A stretch of 64,000 bases of DNA from Theobroma cacao. Taxonomy: Eukaryota; Streptophyta; Magnoliopsida; Malvales; Malvaceae. The notes below the pieces were generated by a model. The model had not been told where the DNA came from. It searched no databases and was given only the letters and a program-made list of their open reading frames with translations. Of this stretch, positions 43,284 to 59,095 are shown one piece after another. The first letter of the stretch is position 1. Each line of letters starts with the position of its first letter. The DNA is taken from contig NC_030853.1 in NCBI RefSeq assembly GCF_000208745.1, positions 665,948 to 729,947 of the forward strand, in the 5' to 3' direction. The position numbers and the translations under genes were made by a program.

Positions 43284-44829
43284 CAGAGGTGAAAGGGAAC
43301 CCCCCCTGAAAATTTAAAATTTTATAATATACCTTTATTTTTTTGAAATTTTATAATTTTACCTTTACAAAAATTTTAAAATTTTTATAACATATCTTTA
43401 TTTTTTGGAATTTTATAATTTTGTTCTTACAATAATTTTTCGTTTGGTGAGATGTCCCACAACAATTAGTTAACAACTAATTTTAATAGACTTAGGACTA
43501 AAAAAATGTAATAAAATTATTCCCAAACCCTTATTTCTCCAAAATCTCACAACCACCACCTATTGTCTCTTTTCTTTTTACCAAATAGAAACAAAAAGTT
43601 TTTTTTTCACAACCACCACCTTTTGTTCTCTTTTCTTTTTACCAAATAGAAACAAAAAGTCCTTTTTTTTTTTGCTTACACTTTTTTGCTTGCCATGAGC
43701 ATTCTCTATATAGAAAATCTCTAGTTAGTAACTCAATTTTCATACCATAATAATTGGTAAGTTTGGTTTATTTACTGTTATTTTATTTTTAATATTTTCA
43801 ATTTTAAATTTTTTCTTTATTAATAATTTTTACCTGGTGATTTTGATTTAGGGTTTATAGTCTTAGCAATTAATTTTTTTTAAAGCAAAAAAACAAGGAT
43901 TCGATTAAGTACCTAAAGTTAGTTATTACTTATTTATTTAGGAATTGTTTGATTGTTTTCTTTCAAATTATTTGTGTTTTTTTTTTTGCTTAGATTTTTG
44001 TGAACAATTAAATTTTTTATTTGGGGATTGCTTCCTCCTTGAAGAAGGTTTGTGAAGAAGTTTTGTGAGAAATATGAAATTGAGATTCTTGACATGAGGG
44101 CTAGATATAAATTAGGTAAAGGTCGTCCTTAAAAGGATCATGCCACAATTGAGCATCATTGTCTAGTTGATTAGTTTTTGATTGCTATTGACTCATTCTT
44201 GCAAGAATTGGATTCTAAATTTAATGAGAATGTGGTGGAGTTACTCACTCTTGACATATCTTTTAACATTTAGAATGATTTTAAATCGTTTGATGTTGAA
44301 AGTATTTGCAACTTTACAAATAAATATTACCCTAATTATATTAGTGAGCATAATAAAATACATCTAAACTATCAATTGAATCTATTCAAGCTTGACATTC
44401 TTTATAATCAGGCTTTGAAAAATGTATCTAGGCTTTCTGTGCTATGTCAAATATTGAAGAAGACAATAATATCAAAAGTTTACTTCCTTATTACAGATTG
44501 ATCCAACTTGTCTTGACTCTTCTAATTTCCACTGAAACATCAAAGTGTGCATTTTTGCTATGAAACTCGTTAAAAACGAGACTTATAATAGAATGTGAGA
44601 TGATTTTCTTAAAAATTCATTGATCATTCAAATCATTCGAAGCTTTGACATTAAATCAGTGAAACTCACCAATGTATGTGGATATGTGCATGGAATAATC
44701 TTCCTGCCTAATGTTTAAAGAGAAAAAAAGATGTCTTCAACTTTATGAAAGATCATCGAGTTTAATTAAAGATGCCCAATCTTAGCATGTAATAGTTGTT
44801 AAAAAACGTTTTTATTTTGTACTTAACAC
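43284..44829 (+). mobile_element. Decayed hAT transposon of the ZMYM1/DUF4371-like type
   Basis: It begins CAGAGGTGAAAGGGAACCCC, close to the CAGAGGCGGAGCCAGG-like termini of this plant hAT group, followed by AAAATTTAAAATTTTATAAT repeats. From about 44000 to 44690 a broken coding region shows, in order, EEVL*EICEKYEIEILDM, FLIAIDSFLQELDSKFNENV (then VELLTLDI), LPYYRLIQLVLTL and TETSKCAF, with a shift before the dimerisation segment. Many stops and shifts make it dead. The 3' terminus is lost together with part of the host LTR. A 60-bp duplication lies at 43548-43665. Confidence 0.65.
43548..43667. repeat. 60-bp tandem duplication in the hAT relic
   Basis: CACAACCACCACC followed by CTTTTCTTTTTACCAAATAG occurs at 43548 and again at 43608, a 60-bp period. 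Confidence 0.8.
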
Positions 44830-45204
44830 ATATGACAAGGTCTCACAAGTTACTTTTACTTTGAGAAATTTAAAGAAGTTACCACTTAACTTTTTTTAAA
44901 AATCTCATTTTAAAAAATTTATATTTAAATAATCATTGTTTTTTAATCAATTATTTTCATGATTCCTAAAATATGTTCTCAAATTAAAGTCCTCACATTA
45001 TTCATTTATAATTAAATCATCTTTTAAAAAAATCAAGGCATCTTAAAGAAAAAGAAAAAAGGCAATATCATAACTTCCCTTGTTGGGTTTTAGTACCCAA
45101 AAGAAAAGAGAGCTCAAACTAATGAGCCTTATGAACCAATCTCGGTTTAGGCATGGGTTGTGGATCCAATTTGTCAAACCTAGTTCACCAAACGACGTCG
45201 TTTT

Positions 45205-45924
45205 TGTAACGACCCAAGTCCAACCAATGACCTAGTAGCTTTTTGGGCCTAAACCATGCAGCCCTCAAAAGCTTAAGTTCAAGTTACTAGTAGTGGTGGA
45301 CTTGGATTGTTGTATAGGTCTTAACAATCACATTCACATCAAATGTGGGATGTTGGATATCACAATCTCATCCACTTAAATCCTTGATGTCTTCATTAAG
45401 GCCACACATCACATCCACGGGATCAAAATCTCACCAGGGCAATGTGAAAGTTCACATCAGACTGGTGCATACTATGATACCATTTGTAACGATTCAAGTT
45501 CAACCACTGGCCTAGTAACTTTTTGGACCTAAACCACATGGTCCTAAAAAACTTAAGCTAAAGTTGCTAATAGTGGTAGATTTAGATTGTTGTATAAATC
45601 TTAACAATTACATTCACATCAGATATGAGATGTTGGATATCATAATCCCACCCACTCAAATCCTTGATGTCCTCATCAAGGTCACACATCACATCCACAG
45701 AACCAAGATCTCACCAGAGCAATGTGAAAGTTCACATCGAATTGGTGCAAGCTTTGATACCATTTGTAACGACCTAAGTCCAATCACTGACTCAACAGCT
45801 TTTTGAGCCTAAACCCCGTGGCCCTCAAAAGCTTAAGCTCAAGTTGCTAATAGTGGTGGACTTGGATTGTTATATAGGTCTTAACAATCACATTCACATC
45901 AGATGTAAGATGTTGGATATCATA
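45205..45924 (-). mobile_element. TRIM-like element with three LTRs and two internal segments
   Basis: Three 160-bp repeats (45205-45364, 45485-45644 and 45765-45924) begin TGTAACGA on the + strand and end GGATATCACA or GGATATCATA. Two 120-bp spacers separate them. On the minus strand each spacer begins TGGTATCA right after the LTR end, a primer-binding site for initiator tRNA-Met, so the element reads minus and has no coding sequence. The whole 720 bp is flanked by GTTTT at 45200-45204 and 45925-45929. The sister LTR reads GTCGTTTTAAGGAAGATG at the same place, the empty site. Confidence 0.88.
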
Positions 45925-46567
45925 GTTTTAAGCAAGATGTTTAGTCTCTCTCATTTGCAAAATGGCATAGTTTTGCTTCTTGTATTAAACCTTTTCTTCT
46001 CTTCTTGTTTTTATTTCTAACTTCTTCACTTTCTCTCTAACTTGACCTTTTATCTCTCTAGAAATCCTTCCTTCTTTTTTTTTTCCAAATTCTATTTGTT
46101 GAAATATCATCTGTCGCTACACGCCCTATTGTCGGTCACTATATGCCAGTGCTGGAATCGTACCAAATCTTACCAAAAAACTCTTCTCGACCTTTTTTCT
46201 CTTTAATTAGAGTAGTTTTCTTAGAAACAACCCCAATTCTCCTAATCTAAACTTAAGGATTCAAAAGCTCAAGAACCCTATCCTTTTGCTGATTTCTCTC
46301 TAAATTTTTCTCCACTCTGATCCCTTGATGCTAATGCTTGGGTACATTTATATCCAATGTGTTTGATTCTTTGTTAAATTCTTTTTCTTGTTTTTTGGTT
46401 TATTTTGTATTGTTTTTTCAAACTTGATTTTCAATCAGGATTAGAATTGGTCTGCATCGATCCTTATCCCAAAAAATTCCATTCATCCTTTTTCTTTTTT
46501 TATTTATCATTTTTATTTTTCTTTTAAATTTTTATTTTTTTATATAAGTATTTTGTTATTTTTTTAA

Positions 46568-46754
46568 GTTTATCCAATTATTGTAAACCTCATTATCCAT
46601 CCTCGAGTCGATAGAAATGTATCACACATTTCCTTACTCACAATTACTTCATTTCAAATTTGATTAGACATTTCACACAAAGTGAAGTTTATTCACATTT
46701 TGACTTGCATGGAAACAAAGTACATATGTAGCATATCATTCGGCAATTTGTGAA
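46568..46754. other. Short spacer right of the LTR element
   Basis: AT-rich sequence between the truncated right LTR and MITE copy C. Nothing recognised. Confidence 0.4.
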
Positions 46755-47104
46755 CAATTTTTCAATTAAATTCTTATATTTTTATTTTAAATCAATTAAG
46801 CACTTATAACTATTGGTTAATTAATTATCATTAATCAAAATGTTACTTGTCATTTCATATCCATGTGATGTTGACATAACATTAATATGGAAAGTGAAAA
46901 ATGCTACATGATTATGCCATCATACTACACCAACATGTCACATTATCATTTATTATGTCATATCAATGCTACATGACATAAAATTGATAAATGGTATTTT
47001 GATTAATAACAATCAGTCAACTATCAATCATAAAAGCTTATTTGACTCTAAATAAAAGTGTATAAAGGCTTGATTGAATGTAATAAAAGAATAAAAATAG
47101 AATA
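46755..47104. mobile_element. AT-rich fold-back MITE, copy C
   Basis: Left AATTAAATTCTTATATTTTT and right ...AATAAAAGTGTATAAAGGCT, with AATGTAATAAAAGAATAAAA, are inverted relatives. The inner motifs GATGTTGACATAACATTAAT and GGTATTTTGATTAATAACAA match copies B and D. The outermost ends are missing or diverged. Confidence 0.7.
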
Positions 47105-49910
47105 AAGTGAATGCAAAAAATGAAAGAAAGTGAATGCAAACGTCATGCATGCATAACCCAAAAGATCACATACAAGTCTTAATCTGTATCCTAATTAACG
47201 TATAGTCATGTGAAGAATTAGATCACTTTGAAGCGTATGTATGGTGGAGGCGAAAGAATTAGATTTTTGGTGAATATAACAAGTAAGAAGTTGAAGATTA
47301 GAGCTTTTTCTGCCTTTGTAAGTTTTCTATATATGAATCTATCGATGTAAGGAGAGACGTGACCCATGGCATATATATCATGCAATGCAACGCCCCATGA
47401 TGTATGCATTTATATCTTATCTATAAGTTTCTCTTTCCTTTTGTCTGCTGTTATTATGTATGTAAAGCGTACGTGTATATATATATAAAAGGCTATAATA
47501 TGATATATATCATCAAGCTTACCTACACAAAAATGCCAGGAATAGATAAGCATAGACCAATCTCCAGGAAATTACGGCTGAAAACTTTGCTTTAAGGCCC
47601 CAAAAGAGGCTAGGCACATGGCAAAATCTTTGAAAAAATTAAACCCTAAAGACTCCTAGCTATAAAGCTAGTGAGGAAGATAGAAATAAAGAAGGTGACA
47701 AATGGAATTTAGCACACGTGGATGGGGCCATGCATGCATTTATATTTTCTCCCCTGTGACAATGACTTTGAATAAGCTTTACATGTGAAAAAAACAGTCT
47801 TTTTTTGTATTTTTCAACTAAAAGAAAAGGCTTACCGTTATGTTTTGTAGTATCTGTTATTTCCCAGATATCATGCCATGGCTCTAGGGATATTGGCCCC
47901 CTTGCGTACTGACCTTTTTCACATTACTTGGCAGCAATAATTAAATTTCTCTTCGAGAGCCAGGCAATTAAATTCCATTAAGTGAAAAAAATATACCATA
48001 AACTATTTAAGAACATTCAAATCACTCATTATTCTTTCATATTATATTCAATCAATTTTTATATTTTTATTTTAAATTAAATAAATATTTATAATGAACA
48101 ATTTTAAAAAAAAATGAAAATATATTTGATTGGGTATCATCAAAGGTAGAGAGGATGGATGATAAAAGTAGCATTCACCTAATTACAACCATATCCCTTA
48201 CAAGCAAGGTCTACCCTCTTTCCTTATCTTAACTTGATAACTACCCAAAAATTCTCCATGAATCAACTCAATTAAAAAACATTATCATGATGTTGTGATG
48301 CCTATAGGTAAGCACACACGAGGTTTACTATTATTATAATTATCGATTGATTAATTAAAATTAATTAAAATGACATATATCATTTTATATCACATGACAT
48401 GCTGATTTATCATAATAAATATATTAACATGATTTGCTAAAGTGGCATAATGATATAACCATGTAAAAATTAGGAAATTAAGTTCCAATCATACTTTTAA
48501 ACTTTCTTAGGTCAAATCAAACCTTTAAAAGTTGGTTAATTAGTTTAAGAGGTACATATATATATATAATATATAATATATATATATATATAATATATAA
48601 TATATTATAATATATATATATATATATATATAATATATAAAANNNNNATTACATATATATATATTTATATAGTTATATATATATATATATATATTATTAT
48701 AATATAATATATATATATATAGTATATATATATATATAACATGGCGTAATTATAGTAATTGTTGAACTTACCAGACGCCCCCTACGATACCTGAAGAGCT
48801 GCACGAAAAAGAAATCTAAATCACTAAGACAAGACGCAAAGTTCGGAAAAAAACAAACCGGTAAGCAACAATCTGTGATTTGAAAGTTACACTGATTGCG
48901 GCATTGGAAAAACTTGAAGGCTAAAACACCCATTGATGTCATCGACAGAGAAGGTCATGATCATGGTTGGAACATGGATCCTTCTAGAGTTTGTATCTTC
49001 ACATAAACAAATTCAGTGTTTCTTGTCCATCTTTCTCAACGTGACTCTACTACTACTGTACACATGTGAGCTTTGAAAAATCTAAAGCTGTCCAACGATG
49101 GTGGTTCCATGCATTATTAATACAGTCGTCAACAATAATTCCAATGTGCACTGTTTGCTGCACTTTTGTTTACACTAGTTGGGGTTTAGAGAAGCTTGTT
49201 AAGCTTCAACCTTTTACTCCATCTTCCATATATAATAGTTTAAGGGTTTATTTAATGCGGAAAAATGCAACATTACGTGCCCTGGGTGTTGATTTGTCTC
49301 CAAATTTCTGATTCTGAAGAAATCTGGGATTTTGTCTTCTTATACTTCATTGGCTGCATGATCTGGTTGAAACTTGCTGCCTTTGTTCTATATGACTCTT
49401 TTGAAAGAGACAAAACTGAATTTTAAGTACATTTAGTCACCATCAATCTATATGTATATATATATATATATATGAACCCTAAGACTAAGAATAGAAACTT
49501 CATCACGTGAATTTATAGCTAGGCCAAAGAAGGCCTTTGATAGGAGAAGTCTCTAATCTCATTAATATTAATATTAAAAGTCTCTACTATATAGTTCTTT
49601 GATATATTGTAGGTCCAAAAAAGGCCAAAAACAAAAACTTTTAACCATAATTAACTAACAATGATGAAGCTTGTCCATAACTTTGTAAGTTTACAACAAA
49701 GATTCAAAACAAATAAATAAGTAATTATTAAGAGCTTTATTAATTTAGGTACTAATTTCATCATAGCTGCTAACTACAAATTTGAATGCAAATCAATTAA
49801 AAAAAATCGGTTTCAAAACTTACAAATTTATTCCTCGTAACCCTCATATCTAATTTCATAATTCGTTTAAACTTAAATTAAATTTTAGAGTGTAATACGT
49901 AATTGTTTGT
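47105..49910. other. AT-rich intergenic region with a gap
   Basis: No gene is recognised. A degraded relative of the fold-back MITE family may lie at about 48035-48475 (ATTCAATCAATTTTTATATT, then GATTGATTAATTAAAATTAA). A long AT microsatellite with an N5 gap follows at 48556-48750. Short frames such as 48697-48942 (minus) and 49066-49311 (plus) lack domains. Confidence 0.4.
48556..48750. repeat. Compound AT microsatellite with assembly gap
   Basis: Nearly pure AT/TAATAT repeats for about 190 bp, interrupted by five N at 48643-48647. The true length is unknown. Confidence 0.9.
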
Positions 49911-50389
49911 TAAAGATATAATATCTAAAAAAGTCTCTAAATTATTTTTAAAAATTTAAATAAATCTTTATATTTTATTACGTTCAATTAAGTCTATATA
50001 TTTTTATTTTAATTCAATTAAGCTCTTATGAATAATGATTGAGTTAATTAAAATGCGCGTGACGTTGACGTAGCATGCTAATATATTATAACTGATAATG
50101 ATGTTGCATTCCAACATATCATAATTGATAATATCGTAACATAGTAATTTGATATGATAATATGATTATGTGACATTTTTCTTTCTTCACATCAATGTCA
50201 TATCAGTGTCATGTGGATATAAAATGACAAATAGTATTTTGATTAATGATAATTAATCAATCATTAGTTATAAGGGTTTATTTGATTAAAAATAAAAATA
50301 TAAAAATTTAACTGAATATAATAAAAAAATAATGATTTATTTAAATTCTTTTAAATAATTTAAAAATTTATTTGAGCATTATGCCTTTA
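49911..50389. mobile_element. AT-rich fold-back MITE, copy D (best-preserved)
   Basis: About 479 bp. The left tip TAAAGATATAATATCTAAAA and the complement of the right tip, TAAAGGCATAATGCTCAAAT, pair with mostly transition differences, and the inverted similarity continues for more than 100 bp into the element. The middle contains GTGACGTTGACGTAGCATGC and CAGTGTCATGTGGATATAAA. Flanking bases show no clear target duplication. No coding capacity. Confidence 0.75.
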
Positions 50390-51988
50390 TTAAATCTATC
50401 GAAGATCTAAATCAAGCTAGCAACTTGATTTTTTTCACCTTTCTACCAACTTAGTTGCCTAAAAATTTAATTACCATGTCAGCATATAGTTTACCTTCCC
50501 ATAAGTGAGACCAAAATTATTACTATCACTTGTCTACAAGCCCAAATAAGGCAGCTGTTTTGGGCTTTGAAGACGCCTGTTGGTAGTATTAGGCCCAATG
50601 AAGGGACTCTTTTGGGCTTCAAAGAGTAATGCCAAACGGGCAGTTTTTGGAACTGAACCAACTGTCATTTTCATGCTGACCTGGCGTTTCGTGATTCGGA
50701 TTGTCCAAAGCTCCTCTGACAACAGCATTACCCCCCCATTTCCATTACAAAAGAGCAAAACCCACTCTCTGACACCGCTCTCCATGCTCCCCATCATCAC
50801 CACCGTCCACTTACATCTCCCCGTCATCATGAACCAATCCATGGGCTCCCAGGAAACCAAATCGTACGCTTGACAACACGCTGTCATCTCTCCCTATCAA
50901 GTGCCGGTCAACACCATGACGTAACTGAGGAAATTACCCAACCAACCACGGCCACGTGTGGAACCAAACTCCTGAGCACGGACGTCAAAACTAACGTTAA
51001 ACTGGAATGAATGGAATCGGTTTGCAGTCCGCTCTGCTTCGATTCAGAATCAGAAAAAAAAAAAAAAACACAGAGCATCCAAAGAGAGAGAAAAAAACAG
51101 TCTCACTTAAGTCAAACTTTTGAGAGGAAAAAAAAAAAGAAAAAAGAAAAACATTTCAGAAACTCCAAAGACTCCATTTTTAAAGCCAAAAGAAAAATCT
51201 AAAGTGCTTAGTAGAGTTTTGCTTGTTGGGATCAAAGGGTCTGCAAAATGTGAGAGAATCTGCAGCTTCAAAGGTTAGACATTTTTTTTTTAATTATATT
51301 TCTTTTTCTTTTCTGGAAGTTTTGTTTGGATGGAGAGAAAATGGAAGAAAGGAAAAAGGAAGGTTTGGGTTTTGATAGTTGGTGTGTACTTAAACATTAG
51401 AATGCTCCATTATGTAAGCTTTTGTTGAAGTTTGTGTTTTAGTGAAAAGTTTTATGCACTGTTTTTAATGATGCGCTTTGTTTGTAAAATGATTTTTTTT
51501 TTAAGGTTGTTGGTTATCCAAAATATTGTAGTTGAGCCACTATGCATATGGATTGAGGGAAAATATTATTGGAGTAAGTTGAAGTCTACTGAGATTCAAT
51601 GCTGTGTATTGCTTTAGGAAAGAGCCTTGGCATTTTCATGGTTAAGTGATATGGTTGGTTTTTTTTTTTTGGGGATATGTGGACGTTCTTTGAGTGTCAG
51701 AGTGCTGTGAAATTTGTTTGCTTTTTGTAGTATGTTTGTTGCATCATCAGTTAGGCACTCCTAGCATTCGAACAAAACTGTTTGCTGTTTTGTGTGTTGC
51801 AAGTGAAAACAGTCAATGGCAGACCCTAGTTTCTCTGTATTGCTATATTCTGCTCAATGGTGATTTTTTTTTTCTGACTTATCGAAATTGTTCAAGAGTT
51901 AGATAGTCTTGCTTTTGTATATTGGGTTATAAATGCTTTTCTTAAATACAGCTAGTGAACCGGCATAGCACGTATATAATTATCAGAC
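50390..51988 (+). promoter_or_regulatory. Promoter, leader and 5'UTR intron of the GSK3-like gene
   Basis: The DNA becomes less AT-rich around 50560-51000 (promoter). A purine-rich leader with A runs spans about 51040-51270. AAAG|GTTAGA gives a donor at 51274 and AAATACAG an acceptor ending at 51951, so a 5'UTR intron of 678 bp is predicted. The ATG follows at 51989. Open frames inside this stretch (for example 50580-50873) have no domain. Confidence 0.55.
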
Positions 51989-56382
<4,394 letters not shown>

Positions 56383-57404
56383 ATCGAAAGACCTATCTTC
56401 AGGGGCAAAGGAATTGTGTTACTGTACCTTATTTATCTTCCAAGTTATCTAAATGACTAGCCTGTTTCTTCCCTTGAATTTCAACCAGACAGCGTGGACT
56501 TTAGAGGCTGCTGTATTTTGCTTTGGCTATGCAAACATTATGTTGTTAGGGCTCTTAAATTGCAGCAAATGGTTGGAATCTGTAATTGTGTTTTGCAAGT
56601 ATCATATCTGTAGTATTTTCATCTAATGTACATTTGACATACACCTGCCTGTTCTGTTTCTTCCCTGCACCGATCAGCTTGATTATGATTGGGGTATTTA
56701 CTGGGTAAAGGGACATGTAATGCTCGGTGCTCTGTTCCAATCCATTGGTTGTGAATAAATATGTTCTTCCATGACCTTCCATCAATGGTTGGACCTTGAG
56801 TTAATAATTTTTAACACAATCAACCAAATAGTTACACTTGAGTCTGTCAAATGTACCTATTTCTTGCATTCTTTGTAGGATCTATGTTTTCTCTCAGATT
56901 CTTGGGGTTCCAACTTCAAATGCCTCACCTACCCCTAGGGAAGTTGTGAGACTCTCCTTTGTGGCAATGCTAATTAGATTATAATTAGCCTTACTGGCAA
57001 ACTAAGATAACACTATATCCCAGTTTCCATCTCATCACTCAATTTCCATAGAACCAAAATTTCCAGTGCGTATGTTGCTGTCAAGAGATTTCTGCGTCCT
57101 CAGTGTATATAACCTCTGAGTCTGCCCAGCTTCCGTTCGTCAGTTCCATTCACTTCCATACAGCTCGGAAGTTAACAGCCCGAGTGCAGGCCAGAGCCCC
57201 ATTGAAATTTCTCTCGGTGTCTTCAGAGCCATGCATGATGCAACCAAAGACTGACCTGACCCTTTGAGGCATCTTGATTATTGAACGACACTCAAAGCAT
57301 CGTGTTATAGAGAATCTCTTCTTTTCTAAATTATTGAGAATCTCGTCTATTTATTTATCTCATTCGTTTTTATAGAATTTATAATTTTAAATACAAGAAT
57401 TTTT
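56383..57404. other. GSK3 3'UTR and downstream spacer
   Basis: The 3' untranslated region probably extends to about 56770. The remainder has no recognised gene; a GC-richer stretch at 57090-57240 has no identified domain. Confidence 0.5.
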
Positions 57405-57785
57405 TTTCTCGTAACATGGAATCAAAGTCGTTTTTATTTATTTTTTATCATTTTTAAAAATTCTGTCTCAATAATGTCTTGTCTAAGTCATACCTTTCTT
57501 CACCCAAAAAACACTACCAGCTAGCATCCATCGAAGTTCACAACCACTATACCACCATTATCCTTTTACGAAAAAGCATTCGATGTTACCCCATTGCCTG
57601 AAATCGTAAGAAATTGCCATACACACTCTATACCATTTTATTTTTTCATAACATGGTATCAAAGTCTTGTCTATTTTCTGTTATTTTGTCAAAATTCTAT
57701 GTCAATAGTGTCCTGTCCAAGTCGTTCTTTTTGTTACAAATAAAATACACCATCAGCTAGCATCCATGTGTCATTACAACTCTGT
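57405..57785 (+). repeat. Two direct copies of a copia primer-binding-site region
   Basis: TCGTAACATGGAATCAAAGTC (about 57408) and ATAACATGGTATCAAAGTC (about 57650) are followed by related sequences sharing a TGTC(T/C)TGTC(T/C)AAGTC block and CAGCTAGCATCCAT. This resembles the end of an LTR plus the primer-binding site of a Ty1/copia element, present twice about 240 bp apart. Confidence 0.55.
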
Positions 57786-57904
57786 GATCGTGTTTGTTGT
57801 TTCCTTAGTTTGGGTTTGAACACAAGGGTATGAGATCCTATTTCAAATAGGTTACTAATTCTAGGCATGTCATGTTTTGGAAGAACATGTTACTATTTCA
57901 AATA

Positions 57905-58420
57905 GGTTAGTCAGCAATTGGAAATCAAAGATCTTGGCTCTTTTAGTTATTTCTTGAGGCTTGAAGTATCCATGATGGTTACTATTCTCTCAAGCTAAGT
58001 ATGCATTCTAGTTACTTTCTCGAGCTAACATTATTGCAATACTATCTCTCCCCTGCCTTGTACTCTAATGTTAAACTTTCTCCGATGGATGATACTCTTC
58101 TTCGTGATTCTAATTTATATTGCCAACTTGTTGGGAGTTCGGTCTATCTCATAGTGACTCAATGCGATTTTGCTTATGTTGTTCATATAATCAATCAATT
58201 TACGAAAGCTCATTATTCATCTCAATTTTCTTGTTTTTTAATTCTTTGTCATGTTAAAGGCACACTCTAACATATTGAGATTGATTACCATGTTATGAAT
58301 TTACTCGAGGGACTTTCCATCATAGTCGTGTGTTCCCTTCAAATCAAATTGTTGATATTTTTACTAAAACCCATTTCCTGAATGGTGTCAAGACTTGGTT
58401 TCCAAACTTATAACGACACC
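57905..58420 (+). pseudogene. Ty1/copia pol fragment (end of RT and RNase H)
   Basis: Broken plus-strand frames give LEIKDLGSFSYFLRLEVS, then DSNLYCQLVGSSVYLIVTQC and DFAYVVHIINQFTKAHYSS, typical of the C-terminal copia reverse transcriptase, then NQIVDIFTKTHFLNGVKTW, the end of RNase H. Many stops and shifts are present. It likely belongs with the primer-binding-site repeats just upstream. Confidence 0.75.
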
Positions 58421-58534
58421 TATTATATCCCCTTTAGGTGGTTAGGGAGAGAATACTTAAGGGTGTGAGACAGCTCTCTAACGAACTCGATAAAATAACC
58501 TTGTTGGCTGCCTCCGTACAAAAAGGGTCGCAAT

Positions 58535-59076
58535 TAGAGTTATCAATATGGGTTAACCGGGCCCGGCCCTACCTAAGTCCTTGTGGATTAAGAAAATATG
58601 AATTGGGTCAGGTTAGCTTATTTTTTATATGGACCATCAAAACTTCAACCTAGCTTATCCCTTGCTAATCTATGGGTTGGTTGGGTCAACCTATTTTTTT
58701 AAAAATTTTATTTTTATAATTTTACTTAATAAATTTTTATTAATAAAATTATTTTATGATTTAATTCATAAATTAAAATTATTAATTTGACAAGTAAAGA
58801 TTAAACACATCGAAATATATAAAATAAACAATATTATTAATAATTAAATTATTAATTTTACATAGTTAAATATATTAATTTATTAAATTAATTAAAATTA
58901 TTAATTTTTTTTACCTATAGGACTGGCCTGCTCTAACCCACCCTAACTCTCTAATTTAGTGGGCTAGTCCATTTAAGCTCGATTTTAATATGGATTTAAA
59001 ATTTTAAGCCCAATCCACCTCATATTTTATAAAAAATAGATTAACTCAATGGATCAGGCCCATTTTGACATGTATA
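58535..59076. mobile_element. hAT-like MITE (542 bp) with GGGTTAACC ends
   Basis: The left tip TAGAGTTATCAATATGGG and the complement of the right tip, TATACATGTCAAAATGGG, form a diverged inverted repeat. Inner ends carry GGGCCCGGCC and GGCCTGCTCTAACCC motifs around an AT-rich core. Flanks GTCGCAAT and GTAATAAT agree at 5 of 8 positions, a weak target duplication. Confidence 0.6.
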
Positions 59077-59095
59077 GTAATAATGATCAAAGCTC

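Larger units (their letters stand above)
36595..46567 (-). mobile_element. Decayed Ty3/gypsy-like LTR retrotransposon with nested insertions
   Basis: Two long direct repeats bound the region: left LTR 36595-38273 and right LTR 43202 to about 46567. In minus orientation the left LTR starts TGTAGACACCTCATTTTGTC and ends CTCACA, as in many plant gypsy elements. Just inside the right LTR, at 43170-43189, the minus strand reads TTGGCGACTCC..., a likely primer-binding site, so the element is transcribed on the minus strand and the right copy is its 5' LTR. Minus-strand gag-like fragments (MQMDEIEKIQEEIKG, then KMMKLMMNISKGKEVVEKL) lie at 42220-42490. No protease, reverse transcriptase or integrase was recognised. 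Later insertions inside it are listed separately. Confidence 0.75.
43202..46567 (-). repeat. Right LTR (5' LTR) of the gypsy-like element, interrupted
   Basis: Matches the left LTR in three blocks: 43202-43283, about 44830-45204 and 45925-46567. The first gap is a hAT transposon (with loss of about 540 bp of LTR), the second a TRIM-like insertion. The far right end, where the TGTAGACACC terminus should lie, is missing. Confidence 0.8.

Noticed and set aside
45205..45924. Cassandra-type TRIM carrying a 5S rRNA promoter
   Set aside because: The 160-bp LTR lacks any 5S-like internal promoter sequence that I can see.
50580..50873. Open frames upstream of the GSK3-like gene
   Set aside because: They sit in the presumed promoter, overlap on both strands and show no domain.
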